From the NCBI RefSeq assembly GCF_021730435.1, contig NZ_JABWGX010000021.1:23292-87291 (forward strand): a stretch of DNA of 64,000 bases, given 5' to 3'. The notes beneath the pieces are model-generated. The model was not told where the DNA came from, ran no database searches, and was given only the letters and a program-made list of their open reading frames with translations. Made by a program: the position numbers and the translations under genes. This document shows, piece by piece, positions 1 through 7,484 of the stretch (its first letter is position 1; each line of letters begins with the position of its first letter). Source of the stretch: Xanthobacter agilis (GTDB lineage: Bacteria; Pseudomonadota; Alphaproteobacteria; Rhizobiales; Xanthobacteraceae).

Positions 1-1344
1 CTGTTCCGCCTGATGCGTCGCCTGGATCGGGCGCGAATCGCCGTCATCAAGGCGCGTGAGGAGGCCGACGCGCTCGCCCGCCACGACCCGCTGACCGGGC
101 TCGCAAGCCGCCGCATGCTGCACGAGCACATGCGCAGGCGCCTCGCCGGAGCGGCAGGGAGCGGCGGCTACGCCCTGCTGCTCATCGATATCGAACGGTT
201 CAAGGCCATCACCGATCTGCACGGCCACCAGATGGGTGACCGACTGCTGATCGAGATCGCCAACCGCATGAGACGCCTGCTGCCACCGGACGCCATCGCC
301 TCGCGCGTGGGCGAGGAGGAGTTCGCGGCCTTCCTGCCGCGCCCGCGCACAGTGGAGGCGCTCGGCAAGATAGCCCAGCAGTTCATCTCCGAGCTTTCCG
401 CGCGCTATCAGCTCGCCGGCCTTGACGCCCGCCTTGGTGCCACCATCGGCATCGCGGTGACGCCCGAGAACGGCACCGACGGGGGTGAGGTAATGCGTTC
501 GGCGGAAGCCGCGCTCTACCGCGCCAAGGGCACGGGTACCTATCGCTTCTTCGAACCGGCAATGGATCGCGAGCTGAAGCAGTCCCAGCGGCTTCAGCGT
601 GACCTGCACAACGCCATCGCAGCCGACGCCGTGATTCCCCACTACCAGCCGCTGGTGCGTCTGAAGGATGGGGTGGTGGTGGGCTTCGAGGTGCTCGCCC
701 GCTGGAACCATCCCATGCTGGGTTCCATCTCGCCGGAGGTGTTCATCTCCATCGCCGAGGACGCTGGCCTCATCGGCCAGCTCACCCAGTCGATCCTGAA
801 GCAGGCCTGCGTTGACGCCTCCAAATGGCCGGACCAGATCAAGATCGCGGTGAATCTGTCGCCGATCCAGCTCAAGGACACCACGCTGCCCGACCAGATC
901 CTGCACACGCTGAAAATCTCCAGATTCCCGCCCCAGCGGCTGGAGCTGGAGATCACCGAGACCGCGCTCGTAAACGACAACCGGACTGCAAACGCGATTC
1001 TGTCGCGTTTCCGCGCCATGGGCATCGACATCGCGCTTGACGATTTCGGAACCGGCTATTCCAGCCTGCAGAATCTGCGCATGTTCCCGGTGACCAAGTT
1101 GAAGATCGACAAGTCTTTCGTAAGGTCCATGAGCCTCGACGCGAACTCGAAGAAGCTGATCTCCGGCATCCTCGCACTGAGCCGCAGCCTCGGCATCACC
1201 ACCACCGCCGAGGGCATAGAAGAGGCCGCCGAGGCAGAATACCTCCGTTCCATTGGCTGTGATTTCGGCCAGGGATACTGCTACGCAAAGCCCATGAAGG
1301 CGGACGACGTACCCCGCTTCCTGACAGTCCAGGTCCCCGCCTAG
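1..1344 (+). CDS. GGDEF-EAL c-di-GMP enzyme, 5' end outside window
   Basis: This is the C-terminal part of a cyclic-di-GMP turnover protein. The frame is open from base 1 (Leu-Phe-Arg-Leu before the first Met at 13), so the true start and any sensor domain lie upstream. The GGDEF domain spans about 70-560; its signature reads V-G-E-E-E-F near 307, with the second glycine replaced by glutamate, so cyclase activity is doubtful. The EAL domain spans about 620-1320 and looks catalytic: FEVLARWNHP (EVL for EAL), AVNLSP, EITE, DDFGTGYSSL, LKIDKSF, AEGIE and GQGY are all present. By family knowledge this favours c-di-GMP hydrolysis. The TAG stop at 1342-1344 coincides with the TA target site of the adjacent IS630-type element. 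Confidence 0.9.
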   Translation: MFRLMRRLDRARIAVIKAREEADALARHDPLTGLASRRMLHEHMRRRLAGAAGSGGYALLLIDIERFKAITDLHGHQMGDRLLIEIANRMRRLLPPDAIASRVGEEEFAAFLPRPRTVEALGKIAQQFISELSARYQLAGLDARLGATIGIAVTPENGTDGGEVMRSAEAALYRAKGTGTYRFFEPAMDRELKQSQRLQRDLHNAIAADAVIPHYQPLVRLKDGVVVGFEVLARWNHPMLGSISPEVFISIAEDAGLIGQLTQSILKQACVDASKWPDQIKIAVNLSPIQLKDTTLPDQILHTLKISRFPPQRLELEITETALVNDNRTANAILSRFRAMGIDIALDDFGTGYSSLQNLRMFPVTKLKIDKSFVRSMSLDANSKKLISGILALSRSLGITTTAEGIEEAAEAEYLRSIGCDFGQGYCYAKPMKADDVPRFLTVQVPA

Positions 1345-2436
1345 TGGATTGACGCCAACGCTTGGACCCCTTTGTTCCTTGCAGCGATGATGGCGTTTGG
1401 ATTGGCGCGCCAGATGAAGGGCTTCGGGGTCTGGTTGTGCTCGCCGATGAAGCGGTTGACGGCGGCCTGGAGATCGACGACGGACTGGAAGACGCCATTC
1501 TTGAGCCGCCTGCGGGTCAGGATGGCGAAGAAGCCCTCGACCGCGTTCAGCCAGGATGAGGAGGTGGGCGTGAAGTGGAAGGTCCAGCGTGGATGGCGGT
1601 CAAGCTAGGCCCGCACCTTCTCGCGCTTGTGGGCGGCGTAATTGTCGAGAATGACGTGGACCAGCCTGCCGGCCGGGATGTCGCGCTCGAGGGCATTGAG
1701 GAAGCGGATGAACTCCTGATGCCGGTGGCGCTGCATGTTGCGTCCGAACACCGCGCCGGTCAGGACATCGAGCGCGGCGAACAGGGTGGTGGTGCCGTTC
1801 CGTTTGTAATCGTGGGTCAGGGTGGCGCCGCGGCCCTTCTTCAGCGGCAGTCCGGGCTGGGTGCGGTCGAGCGCCTGGATCTGTGACTTCTCGTCGAGGC
1901 TCAGCACCAAAGCATGGGCCGGCGGGCTGACATAGAGCCCGACGACGTCGTTGAGCTTCTCGGCGAAGGCGGGATCGTTGGAGAGCTTGAACTGCCGCCA
2001 GCGATGCGGGGGCGAGGCCATGGGCCTTCCAGATTTTCCGCACCGTGGAGACCGCCAGCCCCGCGACCCTGGCCATGGCCCGCGTGGTCCAGTGGGTGGC
2101 CTCGTGGGGTGGCGGCTTCAGCGTCAGCGCGACCACGGCCGAGGCCTTGTCTTCCGCCACGGGCGGACGGCCCGGCGGGCGCGTCTTGTCGCGCAGCAGC
2201 CCGTCGACGCCTTCTTCCATGAAGCGGGCCTGCCAGCGCCAGACCGTGGTCTTCGCGGTGCCGGTCTGCGCCATGATGGCGTGGGTGCCGGCGCCGTCGG
2301 CGCTCATCAGCACGATCCGGGCGCGCCAGACGTGCTTCTGGGGCGTATTGCGATCCGCAACCAGGGCGAGGAGCCGTTGCCGATCGGCCTCATTGAGAGT
2401 GATCGTGATCCCGTTACGCATGGGCCAAGCTCGCAC
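1341..2436 (-). pseudogene. IS630-type transposase, frameshift plus amber stop
   Basis: This is a DDE transposase with an N-terminal helix-turn-helix region, reading from about 2418-2436 leftward. The first frame runs through [10 protein letters not shown]; an extra base in the G5 run at 2008-2012 (C run on the coding strand) then shifts the frame. The second frame carries LSLDEKSQ (first Asp) and [10 protein letters not shown] (second Asp), and hits a TAG at 1605-1607 where the family normally has Trp. Beyond the stop the same frame continues with SSSWLNAVEGFFAIL (catalytic Glu) to a stop at 1341-1343. All three catalytic acids are still encoded, but not in one readable protein. The gene must be inactive unless both lesions are bypassed. 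Confidence 0.85.
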
Positions 2437-2490
2437 GGCTTACCGTCGAACGGAATCCCCCCGCGGTCTCTTCAGTCTCGGTCAATCCAC
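1344..2490 (-). mobile_element. IS630-family insertion sequence, complete ends
   Basis: The element is bounded by inverted repeats: GTGGATTGAC at 1344-1353 and its reverse complement at 2481-2490. A TA dinucleotide stands immediately outside each end (1342-1343 and 2491-2492). TA duplication is the hallmark of IS630/Tc1-type transposition. The single transposase gene runs on the minus strand across almost the whole element and is broken (separate entry). The ends look intact, so the copy could still be mobilised in trans by a sister element. Removing the element and one TA restores the uninterrupted sequence CCTAGAG at the end of the GGDEF-EAL gene. Confidence 0.88.
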
Positions 2491-2493
2491 TAG

Positions 2494-3075
2494 AGTCTAA
2501 ACTCAACGACAGTATAGTGATTCAATTGGCTCATGGAAGATGATTCGCCGTGAGCCGGTTGTTCTGGTTGAACGAAGAGCAGTGGGCCAAGATCGAGCCA
2601 CTTCTGCCGCATTACGGCAGCCCGCCCCGCGTTGATGACCGGCGCATTCTGAGCGGCATCATCCATGTGCTGCGGTCCGGCTGCCGCTGGTGCGACTGCC
2701 CGTCTGACGACGGCGCCTACACAACCGTCTACAACCGCTTCAACCGGTGGTCCCGCAAGGGGATCTGGCAGAAGATCTATGCCGCGATCACCGGCGATGA
2801 GCGCACACCCCGCCAGCTTTTGGCCGACAGCACCCATGTAAAGGCGCATCGCTCCGCGGCCGGTGCCGAAAAAGGGGGGACCAACGTCAGGCGATTGGTC
2901 GCTCCCGCGGCGGTCGAACGACTAAGATCCATGCCCTGAGCGACGGCAAGGGTCGGCCCCTCGTGCTTGCGCTTACCTCCGGCCAGGCCGCCGACATCAA
3001 GATGCTGCCGGTCATGCTGGATGCGGTACCGCCGGCGGGCGAACTGCTCGCCGACAAGGCCTTGTTTGGTGCCGG
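2494..3075 (+). mobile_element. IS5-family (IS427-like) element, 3' truncated
   Basis: An IS5-type transposase begins with GTG at 2550. OrfA reads MSRLFWLNEEQWAKIEPLLP and contains GCRWCDCP and YNRFNRW, typical of the IS427 group, and ends at 2939. An A5G6 run at 2869-2879 is a plausible -1 programmed frameshift site. In the -1 frame the protein continues with [19 protein letters not shown], the usual start of OrfB, as far as LLADKALF. Homology to the family stops near 3070, where the sequence passes into the leader of the integrase gene. The rest of OrfB and the right inverted repeat are gone. The left boundary is uncertain (about 2494-2525). Confidence 0.75.
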
Positions 3076-3084
3076 GGAGCGCAG

Positions 3085-4303
3085 ATGGCGCGGGAGATGA
3101 ACAAGTTGACAGCCCGCACCGTGGCTGGATTGAAAAAGCCAGGTAGGCATCCCGATGGCGGGAACCTCTATCTCCAGATCGGTCCTACCGGCACGAGGTC
3201 TTGGCTCTTCATGTTCAAGCGGGATGGGAAGCGTCGCGAGATGGGGCTGGGTGCTCTCGGGGACACCTCCCTTGCCGAAGCGCGCCAGAAGGCCGAGGAA
3301 GCTCGCCGCATCGTTGCTGACGGTGAGAGATCCTCTCCAGGCCCGTAACGCCGCCCAGGCGGTTCGCAGGGAGGCTGACGCGGCACCCACCTTCGGCGAG
3401 TTCGCCGACCAGATGGTGGAGAAGTGGTCGAGGGAATTCAGGAACGAGAAGCATGCCGCCCAATGGAAGATGACCTTGGGGTCTGCCTATTGCGCCAAGC
3501 TCCGAGACAAGAAGCTTGCGGACATCACGGCCGCTGACGTGCTCGCGGTGCTGGAACCCGTGTGTCAGGGAAAGAACGAAACGGCCTCCCGTCTGCGGGG
3601 GCGGATCGAGCGTGTTCTCGACGCGGCGAAGGTGGCGGGGTGGCGCTCAGGCGAGAACCGGGCGCAATGGAAGGGGAACCTGGAGCACAGCCTGGGCAAG
3701 CGCCAGAAGCTCCAGCGCGGCCACCATGCCGCCATGCCGTATGCGGCGGTGCCAGCCTTCATCGCCGCCCTGCGCCTGCGCGAGGCGATGGCTGCGCGCG
3801 CCCTGGAGTTCGGCATCCTCACCGCTGCACGCTCGGGCGAGGTGCTGGAAGCTACCTGGCGGGAGATCGACCTTGCAGCCCAGGTGTGGACTGTGCCGGC
3901 GAAGTGGATGAAAGCCGGCCGTGAGCACCGCGTGCTGTTGTCCGACGCCGCTGCCGCGATCCTGGATGAGGTGGCGGCCCTGCGACCGGCCGATGACGAT
4001 GGTGGGGCTTACGTCTTCCCTGGCCAGCGGCCCAGGCGGCCCCTGAGCGGCATGGCCATGGAGATGCTGCTGCGCCGGCAGAAGCTGGAGATCACGGTGC
4101 GTGGCTTTCGCTCGTCGTTCCGCGATTGGGTATCGGAGGAAACGCATTTCCCGCGGGAGATCGCGGAGGCGGCCCTGGCGCATGTGGTTGGGGACACCAC
4201 CGAGCGGGCGTACCGGCGCGGCGATGCGCTGGAGAAGCGGCGCGAGCTGATGACAGCATGGGCGACGTTCTGCCTCTCGGCGCCGAAGGCCGAACGAAAA
4301 TAA
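3085..4303 (+). pseudogene. Tyrosine recombinase (P4-type integrase), frameshifted
   Basis: This is a site-specific integrase of the P4/DUF4102 family. ATG at 3085 opens [18 protein letters not shown] and the arm-DNA-binding domain (GGNLYLQI, LGDTSLAEAR). Near 3322-3327 the frame shifts: removing one base joins IVADG to RDPLQARNAA. The second frame holds the core-binding and catalytic domains: LTAARSGEVLEATW (box I Arg), VRGFRSSFRDW (box II, Arg where His is usual), ALAHVVG and AYRRGD (nucleophile Tyr). Apart from the frameshift the gene is full length (about 405 residues). It sits directly upstream of AT-rich cargo, as integrases usually do. No tRNA or att repeat is visible on its left, where the truncated IS5 element abuts. 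Confidence 0.85.
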
Positions 4304-4358
4304 AGTGTCACAAAAACAACGTTACTATGAAAAATATAGACCCATAGGGGGCCGCGAA

Positions 4359-4841
4359 ATGCCACTTATTGTGCACGAGACGGACTTGATGAGCGCTATT
4401 TCCATCATAAATAGCGGCCATTTTATTCCATGTTACAATGATGTCGGCGCCGGAGATTCTGGCCTTAATGCATTAATTTGTGGAGCGCCGCAAAATAGAG
4501 GCCAAAACATTGAAGGACGTGGTGCAAAAATATATTTACAGTGGGATGGTCCTGTCAGAATAGGAGGATTGCCTCCATTGGAACAAAATATGCTTCATGA
4601 TTATGGAGCGTGGCGTGCAGTTGTTCCTTATGGAACGACAATGTATTTGAGCGTGTCCAGATTGGATGTTGATGACGAGTCTGATTGGCGCTCTGCTATT
4701 GGGTCTGCGCCATTCTATATGCGTTTTAGCCCGGTTCATCGTGATTTTTGGTTTGAGCGTAAGATCGGCGAACTAAAGAACAATATAGATCGTAAAATTA
4801 CAGAAGGCGGAGCCATTCGGGTTGGATATCCTTTACCTTGA
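4359..4841 (+). CDS. AT-rich orphan gene, possible ADP-ribosyltransferase-like fold
   Basis: This encodes about 160 residues from ATG 4359, behind a GGGG stretch; a GTG at 4305 could add 18 residues. Base composition is much more AT-rich than any neighbour, which points to recent foreign origin. The N-terminus IVHETDLMSAISIINSGHFIP resembles the His-x-Thr then Ile-(x)n-Gly-Phe/His start of ADP-ribosyltransferase-like toxins (DarT or RNA 2'-phosphotransferase style folds). That resemblance is pattern recognition only. Other notable pieces are GRGAKIYLQWDGP and a C-terminal FSPVHRDFWFERKIGELK. It lies next to the integrase 3' end and converges on the XRE gene 25 bases away. I do not recognise a named family; a secreted or intracellular toxin/defence gene is the leading guess. 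Confidence 0.6.
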   Translation: MPLIVHETDLMSAISIINSGHFIPCYNDVGAGDSGLNALICGAPQNRGQNIEGRGAKIYLQWDGPVRIGGLPPLEQNMLHDYGAWRAVVPYGTTMYLSVSRLDVDDESDWRSAIGSAPFYMRFSPVHRDFWFERKIGELKNNIDRKITEGGAIRVGYPLP

Positions 4842-4866
4842 ATCGCACTGTTGTCGTTGAAGATAT

Positions 4867-5148
4867 TCACCGCGCCCGCACCAACCCGACTTGCAGCCGT
4901 GCCCCCGTCGCCTCCGCATAGCGTTTCAGCGTGGAGATGGATGGCGACGTGCGGCCACCCTCCAGCCGGGCAATGGCCGACTGCGTGGTGCCTAGCTTCT
5001 TCGCCAGCTCTGCCTGTGTGAGCTTTGCAGCCGTGCGCGCTCGGATCATGGATTCGATGAGCGCGTACTCGACGTCGGCCTTCTCATATTCGGCCTTGAA
5101 CTCCGGGTCGGCGCCAAGGCGCTTTTTCAGATCAGCCAGCTTGGTCAT
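4867..5148 (-). CDS. XRE-family HTH regulator (HigA-like)
   Basis: A 93-residue DNA-binding protein. Residues about 38-75 form an HTH_3/XRE domain (AKLTQAELAKKLGTTQSAIARLEGG), followed by SPSISTLKRYAEATGARLQV, a C-terminus common in HigA and similar antitoxins. The N-terminal 35 residues (LKKRLGADPEFKAEYEK) also match the antitoxin-like HigA group. It lies 15 bases downstream of the rhuM-like gene with GGTGACA as ribosome binding site, so the two form an operon. By family knowledge it could repress this operon; whether it neutralises the RhuM protein is inference. Confidence 0.85.
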   Translation of the reverse strand: MTKLADLKKRLGADPEFKAEYEKADVEYALIESMIRARTAAKLTQAELAKKLGTTQSAIARLEGGRTSPSISTLKRYAEATGARLQVGLVRAR

Positions 5149-5163
5149 GGTGTCACCTGCTTC

Positions 5164-6180
5164 TTAGGCATCGCCACCCCTCTTCTCCCGCCCTCTCGCG
5201 ATCTTTTCGATTTGCTCAAGCTCGGCGATGTCGTCCGCGTCCGCAGCCAGCGCTTCGGCGGAGCGGCGGCTGGCGTCGAACGCCTCGAAGCGTTCGGCTG
5301 CGAGCTTCTGAGCAACGTCCATCCGCAGCCGCCCGGCATGTGTCAGCACATCACGCTCGTTGAAGGACAGGAAAGCATCGAGCTTGTCGGCCCATTCCGC
5401 CATGGTGACCGGGCGGCGGCGTTTGGCCTGATCCTCTGCATAATCGAGATACATCACGACGATGCGGTTGAGCTCCTCAACCTCATCGGTCTTGAGGTAG
5501 TTCTTGGCGGTGCCGACATCGTCCTTACGCACGACTGCGCCTTTCCAACTGGTCAGGCCCATGTTGGGGGCATCCGGGTTGCTGCGGCTTTCGATTAGTT
5601 CGGCGGCCGTCTTGCCGGTCACCGCCCATAGCATCTTGTTTTGGACCTTCTTGAAGAATGCCTGTGCGTGCTCCGAATTCTTGTCGTAGTCGATAGCAGT
5701 CGTATAGAGGTCTCGCACCTTTTGGTAGAAGCGCTTTTCCGAAGCGCGGATGTCCCGAATGCGGGCAAGCCACTCGTCGAAATAGTCCCATTGCTCGGCC
5801 TGCTTAAGTCGAGCGTCATCCATGGCAAAGCCCTTGACCAGATATTCGCGCAAGACGGTGGTGGCCCATCGGCGGAACTGGGCGCCGCGCGGCGAGCGGA
5901 CGCGGTAGCCAACTGCTAAAATGGCATCCAGATTATAGACCTTCGTTCGGTATGCCTTACCGTCTGCGGCAGTTGTCAAGGATTCCTTGACAACTGCCTC
6001 CTCCGCCAGTTCGCCCTCGGAGAGGATGTTATTGATGTGTAGGCTGATGTTCTGCTTGGACGTGTCGAACAGCTCAGCCATCTCCATCTGGGTCAACCAG
6101 ACTGTGCCGTCGATCGCGCGTAGGCCGATCGTCGTGGCACCGTCTTGCGTATTATAAAGAATCAACTCGCCTTCAGACAT
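5164..6180 (-). CDS. rhuM: RhuM family protein
   Basis: A 338-residue protein of the RhuM/virulence-RhuM family. The N-terminal domain carries the family signature WLTQMEMAELFDTSKQNISLHINN (residues about 29-53), a predicted DNA-binding module. VYNLDAILAVGYRV and RGAQFRRWATTVLREYLVKGF follow. The middle and C-terminus are helical (RDIRASEKRFYQKVRDLY, TAAELIESR). RhuM proteins are frequent on islands, prophages and defence loci; their biochemical role is not established. The gene leads a two-gene operon with the XRE regulator. A dyad at 6357-6380 upstream may be the operator. Composition is close to the host, unlike the convergent AT-rich orphan. Confidence 0.88.
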   Translation of the reverse strand: MSEGELILYNTQDGATTIGLRAIDGTVWLTQMEMAELFDTSKQNISLHINNILSEGELAEEAVVKESLTTAADGKAYRTKVYNLDAILAVGYRVRSPRGAQFRRWATTVLREYLVKGFAMDDARLKQAEQWDYFDEWLARIRDIRASEKRFYQKVRDLYTTAIDYDKNSEHAQAFFKKVQNKMLWAVTGKTAAELIESRSNPDAPNMGLTSWKGAVVRKDDVGTAKNYLKTDEVEELNRIVVMYLDYAEDQAKRRRPVTMAEWADKLDAFLSFNERDVLTHAGRLRMDVAQKLAAERFEAFDASRRSAEALAADADDIAELEQIEKIARGREKRGGDA

Positions 6181-6356
6181 CTTCGCCCAGCTCCTTCAAG
6201 TGGCCTGCCATTTCCCCCTCGTGGGTCGCTTCGCGATGCTGGCAAAGCCAGCACACTCAATCTCCATGAGCGGATGAGGCGAGCTTGGAGCCCTTTGGGG
6301 GTGCCTCAATCTCGGCATCCACGCATTCGAGTGTCGCGGCGATACACTTCATCTGC

Positions 6357-6380
6357 GTCAATATAGCGCAAAAGCGATAT
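6357..6380 (-). promoter_or_regulatory. Candidate operator/promoter of the rhuM-XRE operon
   Basis: An imperfect dyad, AATAT-AG-CGC, AAAA spacer, GCG-ATATT, lies about 180 bases upstream of the rhuM start. On the minus strand it contains TATATT, a fair -10-like hexamer. XRE antitoxins commonly bind such dyads to autoregulate. The assignment rests only on symmetry and position. Confidence 0.3.
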
Positions 6381-6462
6381 TTGGCAAGTCCCGCTGCGTC
6401 CGATCGAGTCCACATAACTACATGATAATAATTATATTTTTTGATTCATTTGTGATTCGCCC

Positions 6463-6696
6463 ATGAAGTGCCTCAGCCTCCACATGGGCGAAGTCCTCGT
6501 CATTGGCGATGCGACCATCATGCTTGCCGAACGGCGTAACGGTGGTCATCACGCGCGCCTGTTGGTGGACGGCCCCGACACCCTTCGCTTCGAGCTGCGC
6601 AAGCCTTCTGGGGCTGTCATTCCGCGCCGCGCCGACCCCATCTCTCCGATCGATGGAGCGCAGGATGCGCACCCCCGCGCCTTCGCCCGCGCCTGA
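6463..6696 (+). CDS. Small CsrA/RsmA-like protein
   Basis: A 77-residue reading frame whose first 50 residues resemble CsrA, the dimeric beta-barrel regulator that binds GGA motifs in mRNA leaders. It starts MKCLSLHMGEVLVIGD, to compare with the MLxLTRKVGExIxIGD start of CsrA. ATIMLAERRNGGHHARLLVDGP then fits strands 2-4. The C-terminal 30 residues (PRRADPISPIDGAQ) are not CsrA-like. No strong ribosome binding site precedes ATG 6463; ATG 6484 is an alternative. It begins a rightward run of short overlapping phage-type genes. Phage-borne CsrA homologues are known, but this one is divergent and its RNA-binding ability is inference. Confidence 0.5.
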   Translation: MKCLSLHMGEVLVIGDATIMLAERRNGGHHARLLVDGPDTLRFELRKPSGAVIPRRADPISPIDGAQDAHPRAFARA

Positions 6697-7054
6697 CCTT
6701 CCGGCATTCGCCCGCGACCTTGTCTCCGGCCCCGATCCGGAGGCGATGGACGCCATTTTCATGTTCCGGCGCATCCAGACGTTTGGTGAGCCGAAGCGTG
6801 ATGTGCGCTGGCCCACCTATGGCGAGACCCGCGCCGACGCCTCGGATGGCGAAATCAGGGGTATCGCCCTTCAATACAGCGTGCCGGCCATCGCTTTGCT
6901 GGCCCTTGCCACGCTGGAAGGCCGGCGCAGCCGCGACCATGTCGAAGACAATGCGGCCCGCCTGAAGGGGCGCCTTGAAGCCGGCGCGGCCCTCGCGGAC
7001 GTGCTTGAAGCGCCGGTGCTGGATCACATGACGCAGATGGGGCGCCAATCATGA
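6653..7054 (+). CDS. Hypothetical phage-type protein
   Basis: About 133 residues from ATG 6653 (MERRMRTPAPSP); ATG 6665 is an equally possible start. It overlaps the end of the CsrA-like gene and its own stop overlaps the next start (ATGA at 7051), a packed arrangement typical of phage late genes. The sequence MDAIFMFRRIQTFGEP, a possible amphipathic stretch ALQYSVPAIALLALATLEG and a short helical C-terminus are visible. No family is recognised. Its position before small proteins and a virion-like gene suggests a structural or morphogenesis accessory role, as inference only. Confidence 0.55.
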   Translation: MERRMRTPAPSPAPDLPAFARDLVSGPDPEAMDAIFMFRRIQTFGEPKRDVRWPTYGETRADASDGEIRGIALQYSVPAIALLALATLEGRRSRDHVEDNAARLKGRLEAGAALADVLEAPVLDHMTQMGRQS

Positions 7055-7263
7055 CAAAGAGCAGTGGCACCGCTGCAAAGCAGATTATGCGCAGCATTCG
7101 CCATCGCGCGTTCCTGGCCCAGCGTTTCGCGGCCAAAGGGCAGATGGCAACCATCAGCCATGTCCCGCAGACCGGCTATCACGCCTTCCCGGCGAAGGTG
7201 CTGGACGCGAACACGCGGGCGCTGATCGACGCGGCGCTGGCCGCCAAGCCGAAGGAGAATTGA
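7051..7263 (+). CDS. Hypothetical small phage-type protein
   Basis: A 70-residue basic protein (MTKSSGTAAKQIMRSIRHRAF). Its start overlaps the upstream stop by four bases, implying translational coupling. The region FLAQRFAAKGQMATISHVPQTGYHAFPAKVLD is compact and could be a small globular fold. I recognise no family. It belongs to the short rightward gene run between the rhuM operon and the truncated virion-like gene. Confidence 0.5.
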   Translation: MTKSSGTAAKQIMRSIRHRAFLAQRFAAKGQMATISHVPQTGYHAFPAKVLDANTRALIDAALAAKPKEN

Positions 7264-7264
7264 A

Positions 7265-7459
7265 ATGACGCACCGGCCATTCGCCCGCGAGACCCGCACC
7301 GCTGAGGCGCGGACGGAAGCGAAACGGCGTGCGGGAGCTGCCAACGACAGCAAATTCGCAGCCCTCGACGCGCTCTCCGAGAACAACCCAAAAGAGTTCG
7401 AGCAGGCGCTCGCGAAACTCAGCCCGACAGAACTCGACGCTTATCTGGCCAGTCGCTGA
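7265..7459 (+). CDS. Hypothetical small helical protein
   Basis: A 64-residue protein beginning one base after the upstream stop, with AAGGAGAAT just before its ATG as a strong ribosome binding site. It is charged and helical, ending KEFEQALAKLSPTELDAYLASR. No domain is recognised. Tight spacing to both neighbours supports membership in the same phage operon. Confidence 0.5.
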   Translation: MTHRPFARETRTAEARTEAKRRAGAANDSKFAALDALSENNPKEFEQALAKLSPTELDAYLASR

Positions 7460-7484
7460 CCGGCTGCAAGAAAAGGAGGCCGTC

